Positions 1 through 9,064 are shown, counted from the first letter of the stretch. The stretch: DNA of 64,000 nucleotides from Rhodobacter sp. (GCA_020637515.1 JACKKG010000001.1:1084501-1148500); one strand, 5' to 3'. The notes: generated from the sequence alone by a model not told the origin. Numbers and translations: made by a program.

Positions 1-321
1 GCCGTCAACCAGGCCAGCTATGACGCGCTCTCGCCGGAAAACCGTGCGGTGATCGACGATCACTGCACGCCGGACTGGGCCGAACGCATCGCGACCGGCT
101 GGGATCATGTCGATGTCGCCGCCTATGAGCGCATGAAACAGGACCCGGCGCAGACCTTCGACACGCCGAACGCCGAACAACTGGCGGCGTGGATGGCGGT
201 CGCCGATCAGGTGCGCGCGGAATGGGCCGACAACGCCCGCGCCGCCGGGCTGGCCGACCCCGAGGGGGCGCTGGCCGATCTGCAAGCGCGCCTGCGGGCC
301 GCCGGCGGCGCCTACGAGTGA
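1..321 (+). CDS. TRAP transporter substrate-binding protein DctP, C-terminal part (5' end outside window)
   Basis: The reading frame is open from base 1 to the TGA at 319-321, giving the last 106 residues. The segment beginning with residues NQASYDALSPENRAVIDDH is typical of the C-terminal lobe of DctP/SBP_bac_7 periplasmic receptors, as is the helical tail that follows. DctP captures a small organic acid in the periplasm and hands it to the DctQM membrane complex encoded immediately downstream. The first methionine in frame (base 49) lies inside the conserved fold, so it is not the start. The substrate cannot be deduced from this fragment. Confidence 0.85.
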   Translation, partial: AVNQASYDALSPENRAVIDDHCTPDWAERIATGWDHVDVAAYERMKQDPAQTFDTPNAEQLAAWMAVADQVRAEWADNARAAGLADPEGALADLQARLRAAGGAYE

Positions 322-331
322 GCGACCCGCG

Positions 332-357
332 CCCCGGTCCGACCACACGGGCCGGGG
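332..357 (+). promoter_or_regulatory. Intercistronic hairpin between dctP and dctQ
   Basis: CCCCGGTCCG (332-341) pairs with CGGGCCGGGG (348-357) around a 6-nt ACCACA loop. The only non-Watson-Crick pair is U-G. There is no T tract. It lies 10 bases past the dctP stop and before the dctQ ribosome binding site. Such hairpins commonly protect the upstream messenger and keep the receptor more abundant than the permease. A similar hairpin is in the second TRAP operon (7251-7274). Confidence 0.5.
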
Positions 358-380
358 TCCATCACGCCCGGGGGGAACGT

Positions 381-908
381 ATGTCCCGCTACTTCGATTT
401 GTTCTGCCGTGGCGTCGAATGGGTCGCGGCGATCCTGCTGGGGTCGGTGACGGTGCTGGTCGTCGTCTCGACCTTGGGGCGCTACCTGTTCGCCAGCCCG
501 GTGCCCGACAGTTTCGACATTTCGCGCCTGGCGCTGGGCGCCTGTCTGGCCTGGGGTTTTGCGGTGATCGGGTTGAAGGGCGGGCATATCCAGGTCGATC
601 TGGTGGCCGAGGCCCTGGGCCCGCGCATGCGGCGCGCGGTGGACGCGCTGGCCTGGGCCGCGCTCCTGTTCTTTGCGATTCTGCTGGTGTGGAAGACCTG
701 GGGCCGCGTGCTGTCGGCGCGCGCCTCGGGCGAGACCACCTTTGATCTGCGCCTGCCGCTGTGGCCCTTCCTGGCACTGATCTGGGCGGGGCTGGCCGCC
801 AGTTGCGTGACCATCGGCGCCAAGCTGCTGCGCATTCTGACCGGGGCCGAAATCGTCGCATCGGCCGACAACCAGGAACTGGACGAGGCAAAGCGTGGCC
901 TACGCTGA
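381..908 (+). CDS. TRAP transporter small permease (DctQ)
   Basis: A 175-residue membrane protein with four hydrophobic segments (about residues 12-34, 46-68, 90-112 and 130-152), the topology of DctQ small permease subunits. It couples the periplasmic receptor to the large permease DctM in a sodium-driven uptake system. The ATG at 381 was chosen because GGGGG lies 5-9 bases upstream and the protein then begins just before the first membrane helix. Longer in-frame starts would run back through the dctP tail. It overlaps dctM by 14 bases, so the two are translationally coupled. Confidence 0.85.
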   Translation: MSRYFDLFCRGVEWVAAILLGSVTVLVVVSTLGRYLFASPVPDSFDISRLALGACLAWGFAVIGLKGGHIQVDLVAEALGPRMRRAVDALAWAALLFFAILLVWKTWGRVLSARASGETTFDLRLPLWPFLALIWAGLAASCVTIGAKLLRILTGAEIVASADNQELDEAKRGLR

Positions 909-2187
909 TCTGATCGCCGTCTCGGGCTTTGTGGCCCTGTTCGCCATGCTGCTGCTGCGCGTGCCGATCGGCGTCGCGCTGGGGCTGGTGGGGGTCTTCG
1001 GCTATGGCGCGATCCGGGGCATGACGCCCGCGCTGAACCTGCTGGCGACCTCGCCCATCCGGGTGCTGACCGATTTCAACCTGTCGCTGGTGGTGTTCTT
1101 CATCCTGATGGGCTCGTTCGCCACGAATTCGGGTATGAGCCGCGAGATGTTCCGCGCCGCCAACGCATGGTTCGGTGCGTTCCGGGGCGGTGTGGCGATG
1201 TCCACCATCGCCGCCTGCGCCGGTTTTGCGGCGATCTGCGGCTCATCGGTGGCGACGGCCGCCACCATGACCCGCATCGCCCTGCCCGAGATGCGCCGCT
1301 TTGGCTACCGCGAGGAAACCGCGACCGGCGTGATCGCGGCGGGCGGCACGCTGGGGATCATGATCCCGCCGTCGGTGGTGATGGTGGTCTATGCCTACAT
1401 CACCGAAACCGATGTCAGCAAACTGTTCATCGCCGGGATCATTCCGGGCATCCTGGCGGTGGCGCTCTACATGGGCACCGTGCTGATCGCGCATCGCCGC
1501 GGTCTGCCGCCCGGGCAGCCCTTTTCCCTGTCCGAGGGCCTGCGCGCGCTTTCGGGCATCTGGGCGGTGGCGCTGCTGTTCGCGGCGGTCATCGGGTCGA
1601 TCTATCTGGGCGTCGCCACCCCGACCGAGGCCTCGGCCATCGGCGCGGGCGCGACGCTGCTCATCGGCCTGATCCGCGGCCAACTGGACGGGCCAAAGAT
1701 CATGGCCTGCCTGGTGGAATCGCTGCGCACCTCGGTATCGGTGTTCTCGGTGCTGATTGGTGCGGTGCTGTTCGGCTATTTCCTGGCCATCACCCGCTCA
1801 CCGCAAAAGCTGACCGAATGGCTGGTCGGGCTGGATCTGTCGGCGCATGGCACGCTGGCGTTGATCCTGATCGCCTTTATCCTGGCGGGCTGCATCCTGG
1901 ACACGATGGCGATGATCCTGCTGCTGGTGCCGATCGTCTTTCCCGTGGTCATGCAACTGGGATTTGACGCGGTCTGGTTTGGGGTCATCATCGTCATGGT
2001 GGCGGAACTGGGCATGATCACGCCGCCCGTCGGGATCAACGTCTTCGTCATCAACATGATCGCGAAAGAGGTCCCCCTGACGACGATCTTCAAGGGCGTG
2101 CTGCCCTTTGTGGTGACCGATATCCTGCGGCTGATCCTGCTGGTGGCCTTTCCGGCGCTGGTGCTGTTCCTGCCCTCGACGATGTAG
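895..2187 (+). CDS. TRAP transporter large permease (DctM)
   Basis: A 430-residue protein with about a dozen hydrophobic segments and the DctM family signatures. These include a GGTLGIMIPPSVVMV-like block near residue 150 and EMGMITPPVGINVFV-like residues near 375. DctM is the ion-coupled transport channel of TRAP systems and belongs to the ion transporter superfamily. It starts with GTG at 895 inside the end of dctQ, which is usual in these operons. It is the last gene of the first TRAP operon, and an inverted repeat follows 13 bases after the stop. The substrate is unknown. Confidence 0.9.
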   Translation: MAYADLIAVSGFVALFAMLLLRVPIGVALGLVGVFGYGAIRGMTPALNLLATSPIRVLTDFNLSLVVFFILMGSFATNSGMSREMFRAANAWFGAFRGGVAMSTIAACAGFAAICGSSVATAATMTRIALPEMRRFGYREETATGVIAAGGTLGIMIPPSVVMVVYAYITETDVSKLFIAGIIPGILAVALYMGTVLIAHRRGLPPGQPFSLSEGLRALSGIWAVALLFAAVIGSIYLGVATPTEASAIGAGATLLIGLIRGQLDGPKIMACLVESLRTSVSVFSVLIGAVLFGYFLAITRSPQKLTEWLVGLDLSAHGTLALILIAFILAGCILDTMAMILLLVPIVFPVVMQLGFDAVWFGVIIVMVAELGMITPPVGINVFVINMIAKEVPLTTIFKGVLPFVVTDILRLILLVAFPALVLFLPSTM

Positions 2188-2585
2188 GGCGCAACCGCGG
2201 GGCCCGGCGGCAAGGGCGCGAGAGGTGCCGATCCGTCGCCCCGCCGGGCCGCGAACGCTCGCGTCGTCACGAAATCCATGACCTGCCGCGGGGTGGTTCA
2301 ACCCTGTCGTGACGTCACGTCGGCGGGCCGGGTTGTCCTCAGCGCCGTTGCCTGCCCGTCGCCTGCGCTGCTATTGCGGAAGGGACATATCCGCACTCGC
2401 CGGTCCGGTGCCGAACGCGCGCCGGGACGGCACCGTCCCGAAACGGAGGTCGCCGTGACCCGATGCGCCGTCGAACCGCCCCCATGCCGCCTGGCCGAAC
2501 TCTCGGGTCGTGCGGCGGCCGCGGGTTTGGCGTTCGTGGGGTCGCGCCGACCTTTTGGCCCGACAGTCCGTCCAAGGAGCCCCCA
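2188..2585. other. 398-bp intergenic region with three inverted repeats
   Basis: No convincing gene is present. An ORF from 2278 has no recognisable product and overlaps the next gene's leader. Three symmetrical elements stand out. GGCCCGGCGG/CCGCCGGGCC (2201-2210 and 2241-2250) could end the TRAP operon. A 12-bp palindrome CGTGACGTCACG lies at 2308-2319. A perfect 8-2-8 repeat CGGGACGGCACCGTCCCG lies at 2423-2440. The last two lie in the leader of the indolepyruvate oxidoreductase gene and could be operators. Confidence 0.5.
2423..2440. promoter_or_regulatory. Candidate operator or hairpin upstream of the indolepyruvate oxidoreductase
   Basis: CGGGACGG-CA-CCGTCCCG is a perfect inverted repeat with 8-bp arms and a 2-bp centre, 145 bases before the start at 2586. 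The compact 8-2-8 symmetry resembles a dimeric repressor site more than a terminator, and no T tract follows. No regulator gene is adjacent, so the factor is unknown. Confidence 0.35.
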
Positions 2586-5500
2586 ATGACCCGCCCCGTG
2601 CCCGCGCAACGACTTGACATGACGCTCGCGGATCGCCTGGAGCAAAAAGAAGGCTGGGTCTACATGACCGGAATGCAGGCACTGGTGCGCCTGCCGATCC
2701 AGCAGCGTCTGCGCGACGCGGCGGCGGGTCTGAACACGGGGGGCTATATCTCGGGCTATCGCGGGTCGCCCGTCGGCACCTATGACATGGCGCTGTGGCA
2801 GGCCGAGGCCCAGCTCAAGGCGCACAACATCCATTTCCAGCCCGGCCTGAACGAGGACCTGGCGGCAACCGCGACCTGGGGCGCGCAACAGGTCGGCCTG
2901 TTCCCCGGCGCCCGGGTCGATGGCGTGTTTTCCATCTGGTATGGCAAGGCGCCCGGCATGGACCGGTCCATGGATTCGTTGCGCCACGCCAACCTGGCCG
3001 GCACCAACGCCAGGGGCGGCACCCTGTTGCTGGTGGGCGACGATCACGGCGCGAAATCCTCGACGCTGGCGTGCTATTCGGACCTCAACTTTGCCTCGTT
3101 GGGGGCGCCTCTGCTGGCGCCGGCCCACGCCCAGGACGTGCTGGACATGGGCCTGCACGGCATCGCGATGAGCCGTTACAGCGGCTCGCTGGTGGGCATG
3201 AAACTGGTGACCGATGTGGTCGAGGGCGGCGGTTCGGTGCAGGTCGGTCCGGACAGCCCGGCAATCGTCATGCCCCCGGCGACGGGTCCCGATACCACGA
3301 TCAAGCCCTTCACCCCGATCCCCGAGCAAGAGCGCCTGCTGTGGGAGGTGAAGCTGCGCAAGTCACTGGATTATGCCCGCGCCAACGGACTGAACCGGGT
3401 CGAGGGGGCCGCGGACGCGCGCATCGGCATCGTCGCCGCCGGAAAGGCCTGGCAGGACCTGCACCAGGCGCTGGCCGGACTGCAATACCGAAACGGCAGG
3501 ATCGGCGATCTGCCCGTGCGCCTGCTCAAGGTCGGCATGGTCTGGCCGATGGACCCGCTGGCGATCCGTGACTTTGCCCGGGGGCTGGAAACGATCCTGG
3601 TGATCGAGGAAAAGCGCCCCCTGCTGGAGGACCAGATCCGCAACGCGCTCTACGGTTCGGACGCCGCGCCGCGCATCGTCGGCAAAAGCTTTGACGGTCA
3701 GGCGCTGGCGGCGGGACCCGACAGCAACGCCTTTCCCGGCTACGGCGAGATCGACCCTGGCCAGATCACCCGGGTGCTGGTGCGCGTCGCCACCGAAACC
3801 GAGCCCGCCTGCGGTCTGTCCCTGCCCAACGCGCCGGCCGCGCCGCCCGCGTTGGGGCGCGGCGCGGTGCGGATGCCGTCGTTCTGCGCAGGCTGCCCGC
3901 ACGGCCGCTCGACCCAGGTGATCGACGGCAGCCGGGCGCTGGCCGGGATCGGTTGCCACACGATGGCGATGCTGCGCGATCCGGCAAGGACCAATTCGGT
4001 CAGCCAGATGGGCGGCGAGGGGGTGATGTGGCTGGGCCAGTTTCCGTTCACCGACGAACAGCACGTCTTTGCCAACATGGGCGACGGGACCTATTTCCAT
4101 TCAGGCCTGATGGCGATCCGCGCCGCCGTCGCCGCCAAGGCGACGATCACCTACAAGCTGTTGCACAACGGTTTCGTGTCGATGACCGGCGGGCAGCCGC
4201 ATGACGGGGACCTCAGCCCGCTGAAGATGATCGCGCAATTGCGCGCCGAAGGGGTCGCGCGAATCGCACTGGTCACCGACGAGCCCGAAAAATACGCGGG
4301 CGCGTCCCTGGGCGCCGGCGCCACCCTGCACCCGCGCACCGAAATGGAGACGGTGCAACGGGACATGCGCACGGTGCCGGGCGTTACCGTCATCTTGTAT
4401 GACCAGCCCTGTGCGACCGAACGGCGGCGGCTCAGAAAGCGCGGCAAATGGGTCGATCCCGACAAGCGCGTGTTCATCAATCCCGAAGTCTGCGAAGGCT
4501 GTGGCGATTGTTCGACCGTCTCGGCTTGCATGGCGATCGAACCGCTGGAAACCGAGTTCGGCCGCAAGCGCAAGATCAACCAATCCTCGTGCAACAAGGA
4601 TTTCTCATGCGTCGAGGGGTTCTGCCCGTCCTTTGTCACGCTCAGCGGCGCCGCGCCGCGCAAGGCGGTGCGGGGCGCGGTGGCGGTTGATGTCTCGCAT
4701 CTGCCCGCGCCGGTTCTGCCGGAAGTCGATGGTTCGTGGTCGGTGCTGGTGTCCGGCATCGGGGGCGCGGGGGTGGTGACGCTGGGCCAGACGCTGGCGG
4801 TCGCCGCCCATGCCGACGGCTATTTCGCATCGAACCTGGACATCACCGGGCTGGCGCAGAAATACGGCGCGGTGCATTCGCATATCAAGTTCGCGGCCAG
4901 CACGGACCAGATGCGCGCCACACGCATCGCGGTCGGCGAGGCGAACGCCCTGATCGGCTGCGACCTGATCGTCGCCGCCGGGGACGAGGCGCTGTCCAGG
5001 CTGACCCCGGGCAAATCGCTGGCGGTGGTCGATACGACCGTGGTGCCGACCTCGGATTTCGCCAGGAACCCGGATTGGCTGCTGTCCGGCGCGGACCAGA
5101 TCGAACGCCTGACCGGCATTCTGGATGGCAATGCGCGGGCGCTCGATGCGCAGGACCTGGCGGAACGGGTGATGGGGGACCGGCTGTTCGCCAACATGCT
5201 GCTTCTGGGCGCGGCCTGGCAGCAGGGGGGAATCCCGCTGTCGCTGGCCGCGATCCACCGGGCGATCGACCTGAACGGCGTGTCGGTCGCGGCGAATCGG
5301 CAGGCCTTTGACCTGGGGCGGCTGGCCTTTGCCGACCCCGAGGGCGCGCGGCGTCTCGCCGGCGGCGATGCCCCCGCCGATCTGACGGCGCGGCGGGTGC
5401 TGACCCTGGACGAGGTCGTCGCGCGCCGCGTGGCCGAACTGACCGAATACAAGGACGCGGCCTATGCCCGGCGCTACGCCGACCGCGTGGCCCAGGTCCG

Positions 5501-6038
5501 CCAGTCGCTGCCCGAACAGGCGGCGATGGCCGTGGCGCGCGGCCTCTACAAGCTGATGGCGGTCAAGGACGAATGGGAGGTCGCGCGCCTTTACGCCAAG
5601 CCGACCTTTGCGCAGGCGCTGCGCGACAGCTTCGACGGCGAACCCGAACTGACCTTCTACTTTGGCGCCTGGCCGTATGGCGGCACCGATCCAAAGACCG
5701 GCAGGCCCGTAAAGGGGGCGGTCAAAGGCCGCAAGGCGCTGCGCTTCTTCCGCTGGATGAACCGCTTGCGCGGGTTGCGCGGCACCGTGCTGGACCCCTT
5801 CCGCAACAGCGCCGAGGCAAAGCTCGCGTCCCGTCTGCTTGCCGAGTATCAGGCCGATATCGACCTGGCGCTGGCGCAATGGTCGCCGGCCCGGGACGCG
5901 GACCTGACCGCGTTGCTGGACCTGCCCGAACACATCCGCGGCTATGGCCATGTCCGCGAGCGCCACGCCGAGGCGACCGGGAAACAGCGCGCGGCGCTGC
6001 GCAGCGCCATCGCCGCCGGGCTGGAGCACGCGGCATGA
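2586..6038 (+). CDS. Indolepyruvate ferredoxin oxidoreductase family protein (fused alpha/beta)
   Basis: A 1150-residue single-chain enzyme that oxidatively decarboxylates aryl or branched 2-oxo acids (indolepyruvate type) to acyl-CoA, passing electrons to ferredoxin. Visible features in order are an N-terminal pyruvate:ferredoxin-oxidoreductase-like domain, a CAGCPHGRS cysteine motif and thiamine-diphosphate domain near residue 435, cysteine clusters (CEGCGDCS and CNKDFSC) for Fe-S binding near 640-680, a gamma-type domain (about 715-900) and a C-terminal extension. The ATG at 2586 has AGGAG six bases upstream. An in-frame start at 2463 would add a low-complexity Arg/Gly-rich tail and lacks a comparable site. 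It likely feeds aryl-acetyl-CoA-type intermediates into catabolism. Confidence 0.9.
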   Translation: MTRPVPAQRLDMTLADRLEQKEGWVYMTGMQALVRLPIQQRLRDAAAGLNTGGYISGYRGSPVGTYDMALWQAEAQLKAHNIHFQPGLNEDLAATATWGAQQVGLFPGARVDGVFSIWYGKAPGMDRSMDSLRHANLAGTNARGGTLLLVGDDHGAKSSTLACYSDLNFASLGAPLLAPAHAQDVLDMGLHGIAMSRYSGSLVGMKLVTDVVEGGGSVQVGPDSPAIVMPPATGPDTTIKPFTPIPEQERLLWEVKLRKSLDYARANGLNRVEGAADARIGIVAAGKAWQDLHQALAGLQYRNGRIGDLPVRLLKVGMVWPMDPLAIRDFARGLETILVIEEKRPLLEDQIRNALYGSDAAPRIVGKSFDGQALAAGPDSNAFPGYGEIDPGQITRVLVRVATETEPACGLSLPNAPAAPPALGRGAVRMPSFCAGCPHGRSTQVIDGSRALAGIGCHTMAMLRDPARTNSVSQMGGEGVMWLGQFPFTDEQHVFANMGDGTYFHSGLMAIRAAVAAKATITYKLLHNGFVSMTGGQPHDGDLSPLKMIAQLRAEGVARIALVTDEPEKYAGASLGAGATLHPRTEMETVQRDMRTVPGVTVILYDQPCATERRRLRKRGKWVDPDKRVFINPEVCEGCGDCSTVSACMAIEPLETEFGRKRKINQSSCNKDFSCVEGFCPSFVTLSGAAPRKAVRGAVAVDVSHLPAPVLPEVDGSWSVLVSGIGGAGVVTLGQTLAVAAHADGYFASNLDITGLAQKYGAVHSHIKFAASTDQMRATRIAVGEANALIGCDLIVAAGDEALSRLTPGKSLAVVDTTVVPTSDFARNPDWLLSGADQIERLTGILDGNARALDAQDLAERVMGDRLFANMLLLGAAWQQGGIPLSLAAIHRAIDLNGVSVAANRQAFDLGRLAFADPEGARRLAGGDAPADLTARRVLTLDEVVARRVAELTEYKDAAYARRYADRVAQVRQSLPEQAAMAVARGLYKLMAVKDEWEVARLYAKPTFAQALRDSFDGEPELTFYFGAWPYGGTDPKTGRPVKGAVKGRKALRFFRWMNRLRGLRGTVLDPFRNSAEAKLASRLLAEYQADIDLALAQWSPARDADLTALLDLPEHIRGYGHVRERHAEATGKQRAALRSAIAAGLEHAA

Positions 6039-6123
6039 GGGGCACAACGACCGGGCGGCGCGACCCGCCATCACGCGCAAATTGGTGACGATCCCGGAGT
6101 AGCATCGCGAGATTGCCAAAAGG

Positions 6124-6141
6124 AAGATTGTCAACAATCTT
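6124..6141. promoter_or_regulatory. Palindromic operator, site 1 (putative GntR/FCD regulator)
   Basis: AAGATTGTCAACAATCTT is a perfect 8-2-8 inverted repeat, 80 bases before dctP. The same core ATTGTCAACAAT recurs at 10150-10167 (reverse orientation) and 12185-12202. It directly abuts a possible -35 element (TTGACC 6143-6148). The sequence class fits an FadR/FCD-type GntR operator, and such a regulator is encoded at 11134-11862. Steric repression is the simplest reading. Confidence 0.75.
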
Positions 6142-6142
6142 A

Positions 6143-6172
6143 TTGACCAATGCTTCGTCCTCTGCCTAGGGT
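6143..6172 (+). promoter_or_regulatory. Putative promoter of the second TRAP operon
   Basis: TTGACC (6143-6148) and TAGGGT (6167-6172) are separated by 18 bases and start two bases after operator site 1. The first start codon is at 6221. The match to the housekeeping consensus is moderate. Confidence 0.4.
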
Positions 6173-6220
6173 ATGACGCGGGGCGTGCGCCGCCTCGCCC
6201 GTGGACCAGGGAGGACAGCA

Positions 6221-7231
6221 ATGACCACGAAGCAGAGCATCGCCGGCATCGCCATGGGGGCCGCGCTGTCGCTGGCGGCCGGGCAAGCCCTGGCGCAGCA
6301 GGACCTGAAATTCGCCACGGTCGTCCCCGAGGGGTCGGTCTGGTATCGCATGGCCGAAAATTACGCCAATCTCGTGTCGCAGTATTCGAACGGCGATCTC
6401 AGCGTCACGATCTACCCCGGCGGGCAGCTCGGCGCGCAGGACGCGACCCTGTCGCAGGCGGTGCGCGGCCGGATCGAGATCTGGGCCGGCGGCATCGTCG
6501 CGCTGGCCGCGATCGAGCCGGACCTGTCGCCGCTGCTGTTCCCCGGCGTGTTCGAATCGACCGAACAGGCCAACTGCATGTTCCCGCTGCTGGTCGAACC
6601 CACGCGGGCGGCGCTGGCCGATGTCGGCCAGTTCGTCGGGTTCGTCCCGCTGGGCTGGAACAACCTCGCCTCGGTCCATGCGCTCGATTCGATCTCGGGC
6701 ATTGCGGGCCAGAACATCCGCTCGCTGCCGATTCCGATCGCGGTGCAGCTCTGGCAGCAGCTCGGCGCGACGGCGGTGCCGCTGGACACCGCGGAAACGG
6801 CCTCGGCGCTGTCCACCGGGATGGTGACGCTGGTCGATACCGCGATGGCGTTCTGGGTGGCGACGGGCCACGCCGAACTGGCGCCGCATTATTATCTGAC
6901 GCAACACAACTACAACGTCGCCGCCGCCCTGATCGGCAACCGCACCTGGGACGCGCTGAGCGCCGAGGATCAGGCCGCGCTGCGTCGCGCCAATGACGAG
7001 GCCTGGGACTGGCAAACCGTCAACGCGATGTATTCCGGCTTTGAAAACCGCCTGACCGAGATCGCCCAGGGGCAGGGCGCCACCATCCACGAGCTCAGCC
7101 CCGAAGACCGCGCCATCGTGCAGGCCGCCGGCGAAGCGGTCTGGGAGCCGGCGCTGGCCGAACTGGGCGACGGCGCGCGCGCCTATCTGGACACGATGCT
7201 GCGCATCCGCGAACAATGCCCCGCCGGCTGA
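6221..7231 (+). CDS. TRAP transporter substrate-binding protein (DctP)
   Basis: A 336-residue periplasmic receptor. Residues 1-26 form a cleavable signal peptide ending ALA-Q. Next comes the family opening (LKFATVVPEGSVWYRMAENYANLV) and a GGQLGAQDATL block, then the hinge and C-terminal helices. It binds an organic acid for the DctQM proteins encoded just downstream. The ATG at 6221 has AGGGAGG seven bases upstream and gives the signal peptide cleanly; an in-frame start at 6173 would add 16 residues before it. Placement next to acyl-CoA synthetase and carboxylase genes under the same operator suggests a carboxylate imported for catabolism. Confidence 0.9.
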   Translation: MTTKQSIAGIAMGAALSLAAGQALAQQDLKFATVVPEGSVWYRMAENYANLVSQYSNGDLSVTIYPGGQLGAQDATLSQAVRGRIEIWAGGIVALAAIEPDLSPLLFPGVFESTEQANCMFPLLVEPTRAALADVGQFVGFVPLGWNNLASVHALDSISGIAGQNIRSLPIPIAVQLWQQLGATAVPLDTAETASALSTGMVTLVDTAMAFWVATGHAELAPHYYLTQHNYNVAAALIGNRTWDALSAEDQAALRRANDEAWDWQTVNAMYSGFENRLTEIAQGQGATIHELSPEDRAIVQAAGEAVWEPALAELGDGARAYLDTMLRIREQCPAG

Positions 7232-7250
7232 CCACCCGGCCCGGACAAGC

Positions 7251-7274
7251 GGGCGCGCGCGACCACGCGCGCCC
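7251..7274 (+). promoter_or_regulatory. Intercistronic hairpin between dctP and dctQ
   Basis: GGGCGCGCG (7251-7259) pairs perfectly with CGCGCGCCC (7266-7274) around a 6-nt loop, 19 bases after the dctP stop and 25 before dctQ. There is no T tract. It likely stabilises the dctP transcript or partly terminates, giving more receptor than permease. Confidence 0.55.
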
Positions 7275-7299
7275 GACCCCCTGAGCAAAGGCAGCCGCG

Positions 7300-7809
7300 A
7301 TGGAGCGTCAGATCAATCGACTCCTTGGTTGGGTCACCAGGGCGGAAATCGCCGTGATCGTTCTCAGTTTCGTGGCCATGACGGCCCTGTTGCTGGCGGA
7401 TATCGTCGGGCGCGAGATCGTCCGGCAGGGCCTGTTCGGGGCCAGTTCCTATGCGCTGTATTTCCTGATCCTGTCGGCGATGCTGTCGTTCGACGTCGCT
7501 GTCGCGAAGGGCGTGCATTTGCGGCCCACGGCCTTTGACGGGTTGGTCCCGCAAGCCTGGGCGCCGACCATGGAGAGGCTCGGCCATGTGCTGAGCGCCG
7601 CGATTGCCGTGCTGGTGGTCTGGGGGGCGTGGGTTTTCATCGCCGAAACCCGGTTCTTCCACGAGACGAACGCCACCATCCGCCTGCCGCTGTGGCCGAT
7701 GCAGACCCCCCTGGTGATCGGCTTCGGATTGAGCGGCCTGCGGCATTGTCTCTATGCGCTGTATCCGGGGCTCGCGCCGCAAAAACCCGCCGCCGAGGCC
7801 GAGGCATGA
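7300..7809 (+). CDS. TRAP transporter small permease (DctQ)
   Basis: A 169-residue protein with four hydrophobic segments (about residues 20-42, 48-70, 98-118 and 135-155), matching the DctQ small-subunit layout. The motif around FLILSAMLSFDVAVAKGVHLRPT is the expected cytoplasmic loop after helix 2. It links the receptor to DctM. AAAGG lies just upstream of the ATG. Its stop overlaps the dctM start by four bases (ATGA at 7806-7809). Confidence 0.85.
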   Translation: MERQINRLLGWVTRAEIAVIVLSFVAMTALLLADIVGREIVRQGLFGASSYALYFLILSAMLSFDVAVAKGVHLRPTAFDGLVPQAWAPTMERLGHVLSAAIAVLVVWGAWVFIAETRFFHETNATIRLPLWPMQTPLVIGFGLSGLRHCLYALYPGLAPQKPAAEAEA

Positions 7810-9062
7810 TTGCCCTCGCCATCCTGATCGCCGTGCTGGCGCTGATCGCGCTGCGGGTCAATCTGGTCTGGGCGCTGATGGCCGGGGCGCTGATGGTGCA
7901 GTTCACCTATGGCGCCGGCGAGTTGAGCTATTTCTCGCAAGACATCTGGGCGGCGATGGACCGGCAGGTGCTGCTGGCGATTCCGCTCTTTGTTCTGGTC
8001 GGCCAGATCATGAGCCGCGGTTCGATTGCCGCGCGGCTGATCCGGGTGATCGTGGCTTTGACCGGGCACTTGCCCGGCGGTCTGGCGATGGCGACGATCC
8101 TCAGTTGTGCGGCGTTCTCGGCCATTTCGGGGTCGTCGATCATCACCATGCTGGCGGTCGGATCGGTCCTGTATCCGGCGCTGACGGACAACGGCTATTC
8201 GCGCCGCTTTGCCATCGGTGCGCTTTGCGCCGGCGGCACGCTGGGGATCGTGATCCCGCCATCGGTGCCGATGATCCTGTATGGCATCATGACCGAAACC
8301 TCGATCGTGTCGCTGTTTCGCGCCGGGATCGGTCCCGGCATCCTGCTGACGGTCGCCTTCACGCTCTATGCCGTGATCGCAAACTGGAACCGGCCGCGAC
8401 TGGCCTTCAGCGGGGCGGAACTGGTCACCGCGCTGAAGCAGGGGGCGCTGGCGATCCTGATGCCGGTGATCTTGCTGGGTGGCATCTATTCGGGCCATTT
8501 CAGCCCGACCGAGGCCGCCGCCGTCGCCATCGGCTATGCCCTGCTGGTCGAGGTTCTGATCTACCGCGAGATGAAGATCGCCGATTACATCGGCACCGTG
8601 TCCCAATCCGGCATCCTGGTCGGCACGCTGTTTCCGCTGCTGGCCGTGGCGATGTCGATCAACAAGCTGCTGGCCGAGAAACAGGTGCCGGGCCATCTGG
8701 TGGACATGGCGCTGCACAATGTCGAAAGCCCCATGGCCTTTATCCTGATCGTCAACGGCCTGCTGCTGCTGGTGGGGGCGGTGATGGACACCGGGTCGGC
8801 CATCGTTATCACCGCGCCCGTTCTCAGCCATATCGCCGAGGCCTATGGCTATTCCCCGATCCAGTTGGGGATCATCATGATCCTGAACCTGGAGATCGGC
8901 ATCCTGACGCCGCCGATGGGCATGAACCTCATTGTCGCCATGACCGCGTTCCACGAACGGTTCGGCCTGATCGTGCGATCGGTCATCCCCTGGATCGTGG
9001 TGATGCTGCTGTGCCTGCTGCTGGTCACGCTGGTGCCCTGGATCGCGCTGGCCCTGGTCTGA
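7806..9062 (+). CDS. TRAP transporter large permease (DctM)
   Basis: A 418-residue membrane protein of the DctM family with the two diagnostic blocks, GGTLGIVIPPSVPMILYG near residue 145 and EIGILTPPMGMNLIVAM near 365. It is the transport channel of the second TRAP system. The start at 7806 is the ATGA overlap with dctQ; a longer in-frame reading would extend back into dctQ and is rejected. It ends 42 bases before the stop of the convergent quinone oxidoreductase, with a strong hairpin between them. The operon is dctP-dctQ-dctM under operator site 1. Confidence 0.9.
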   Translation: MIALAILIAVLALIALRVNLVWALMAGALMVQFTYGAGELSYFSQDIWAAMDRQVLLAIPLFVLVGQIMSRGSIAARLIRVIVALTGHLPGGLAMATILSCAAFSAISGSSIITMLAVGSVLYPALTDNGYSRRFAIGALCAGGTLGIVIPPSVPMILYGIMTETSIVSLFRAGIGPGILLTVAFTLYAVIANWNRPRLAFSGAELVTALKQGALAILMPVILLGGIYSGHFSPTEAAAVAIGYALLVEVLIYREMKIADYIGTVSQSGILVGTLFPLLAVAMSINKLLAEKQVPGHLVDMALHNVESPMAFILIVNGLLLLVGAVMDTGSAIVITAPVLSHIAEAYGYSPIQLGIIMILNLEIGILTPPMGMNLIVAMTAFHERFGLIVRSVIPWIVVMLLCLLLVTLVPWIALALV

Positions 9063-9064
9063 TC

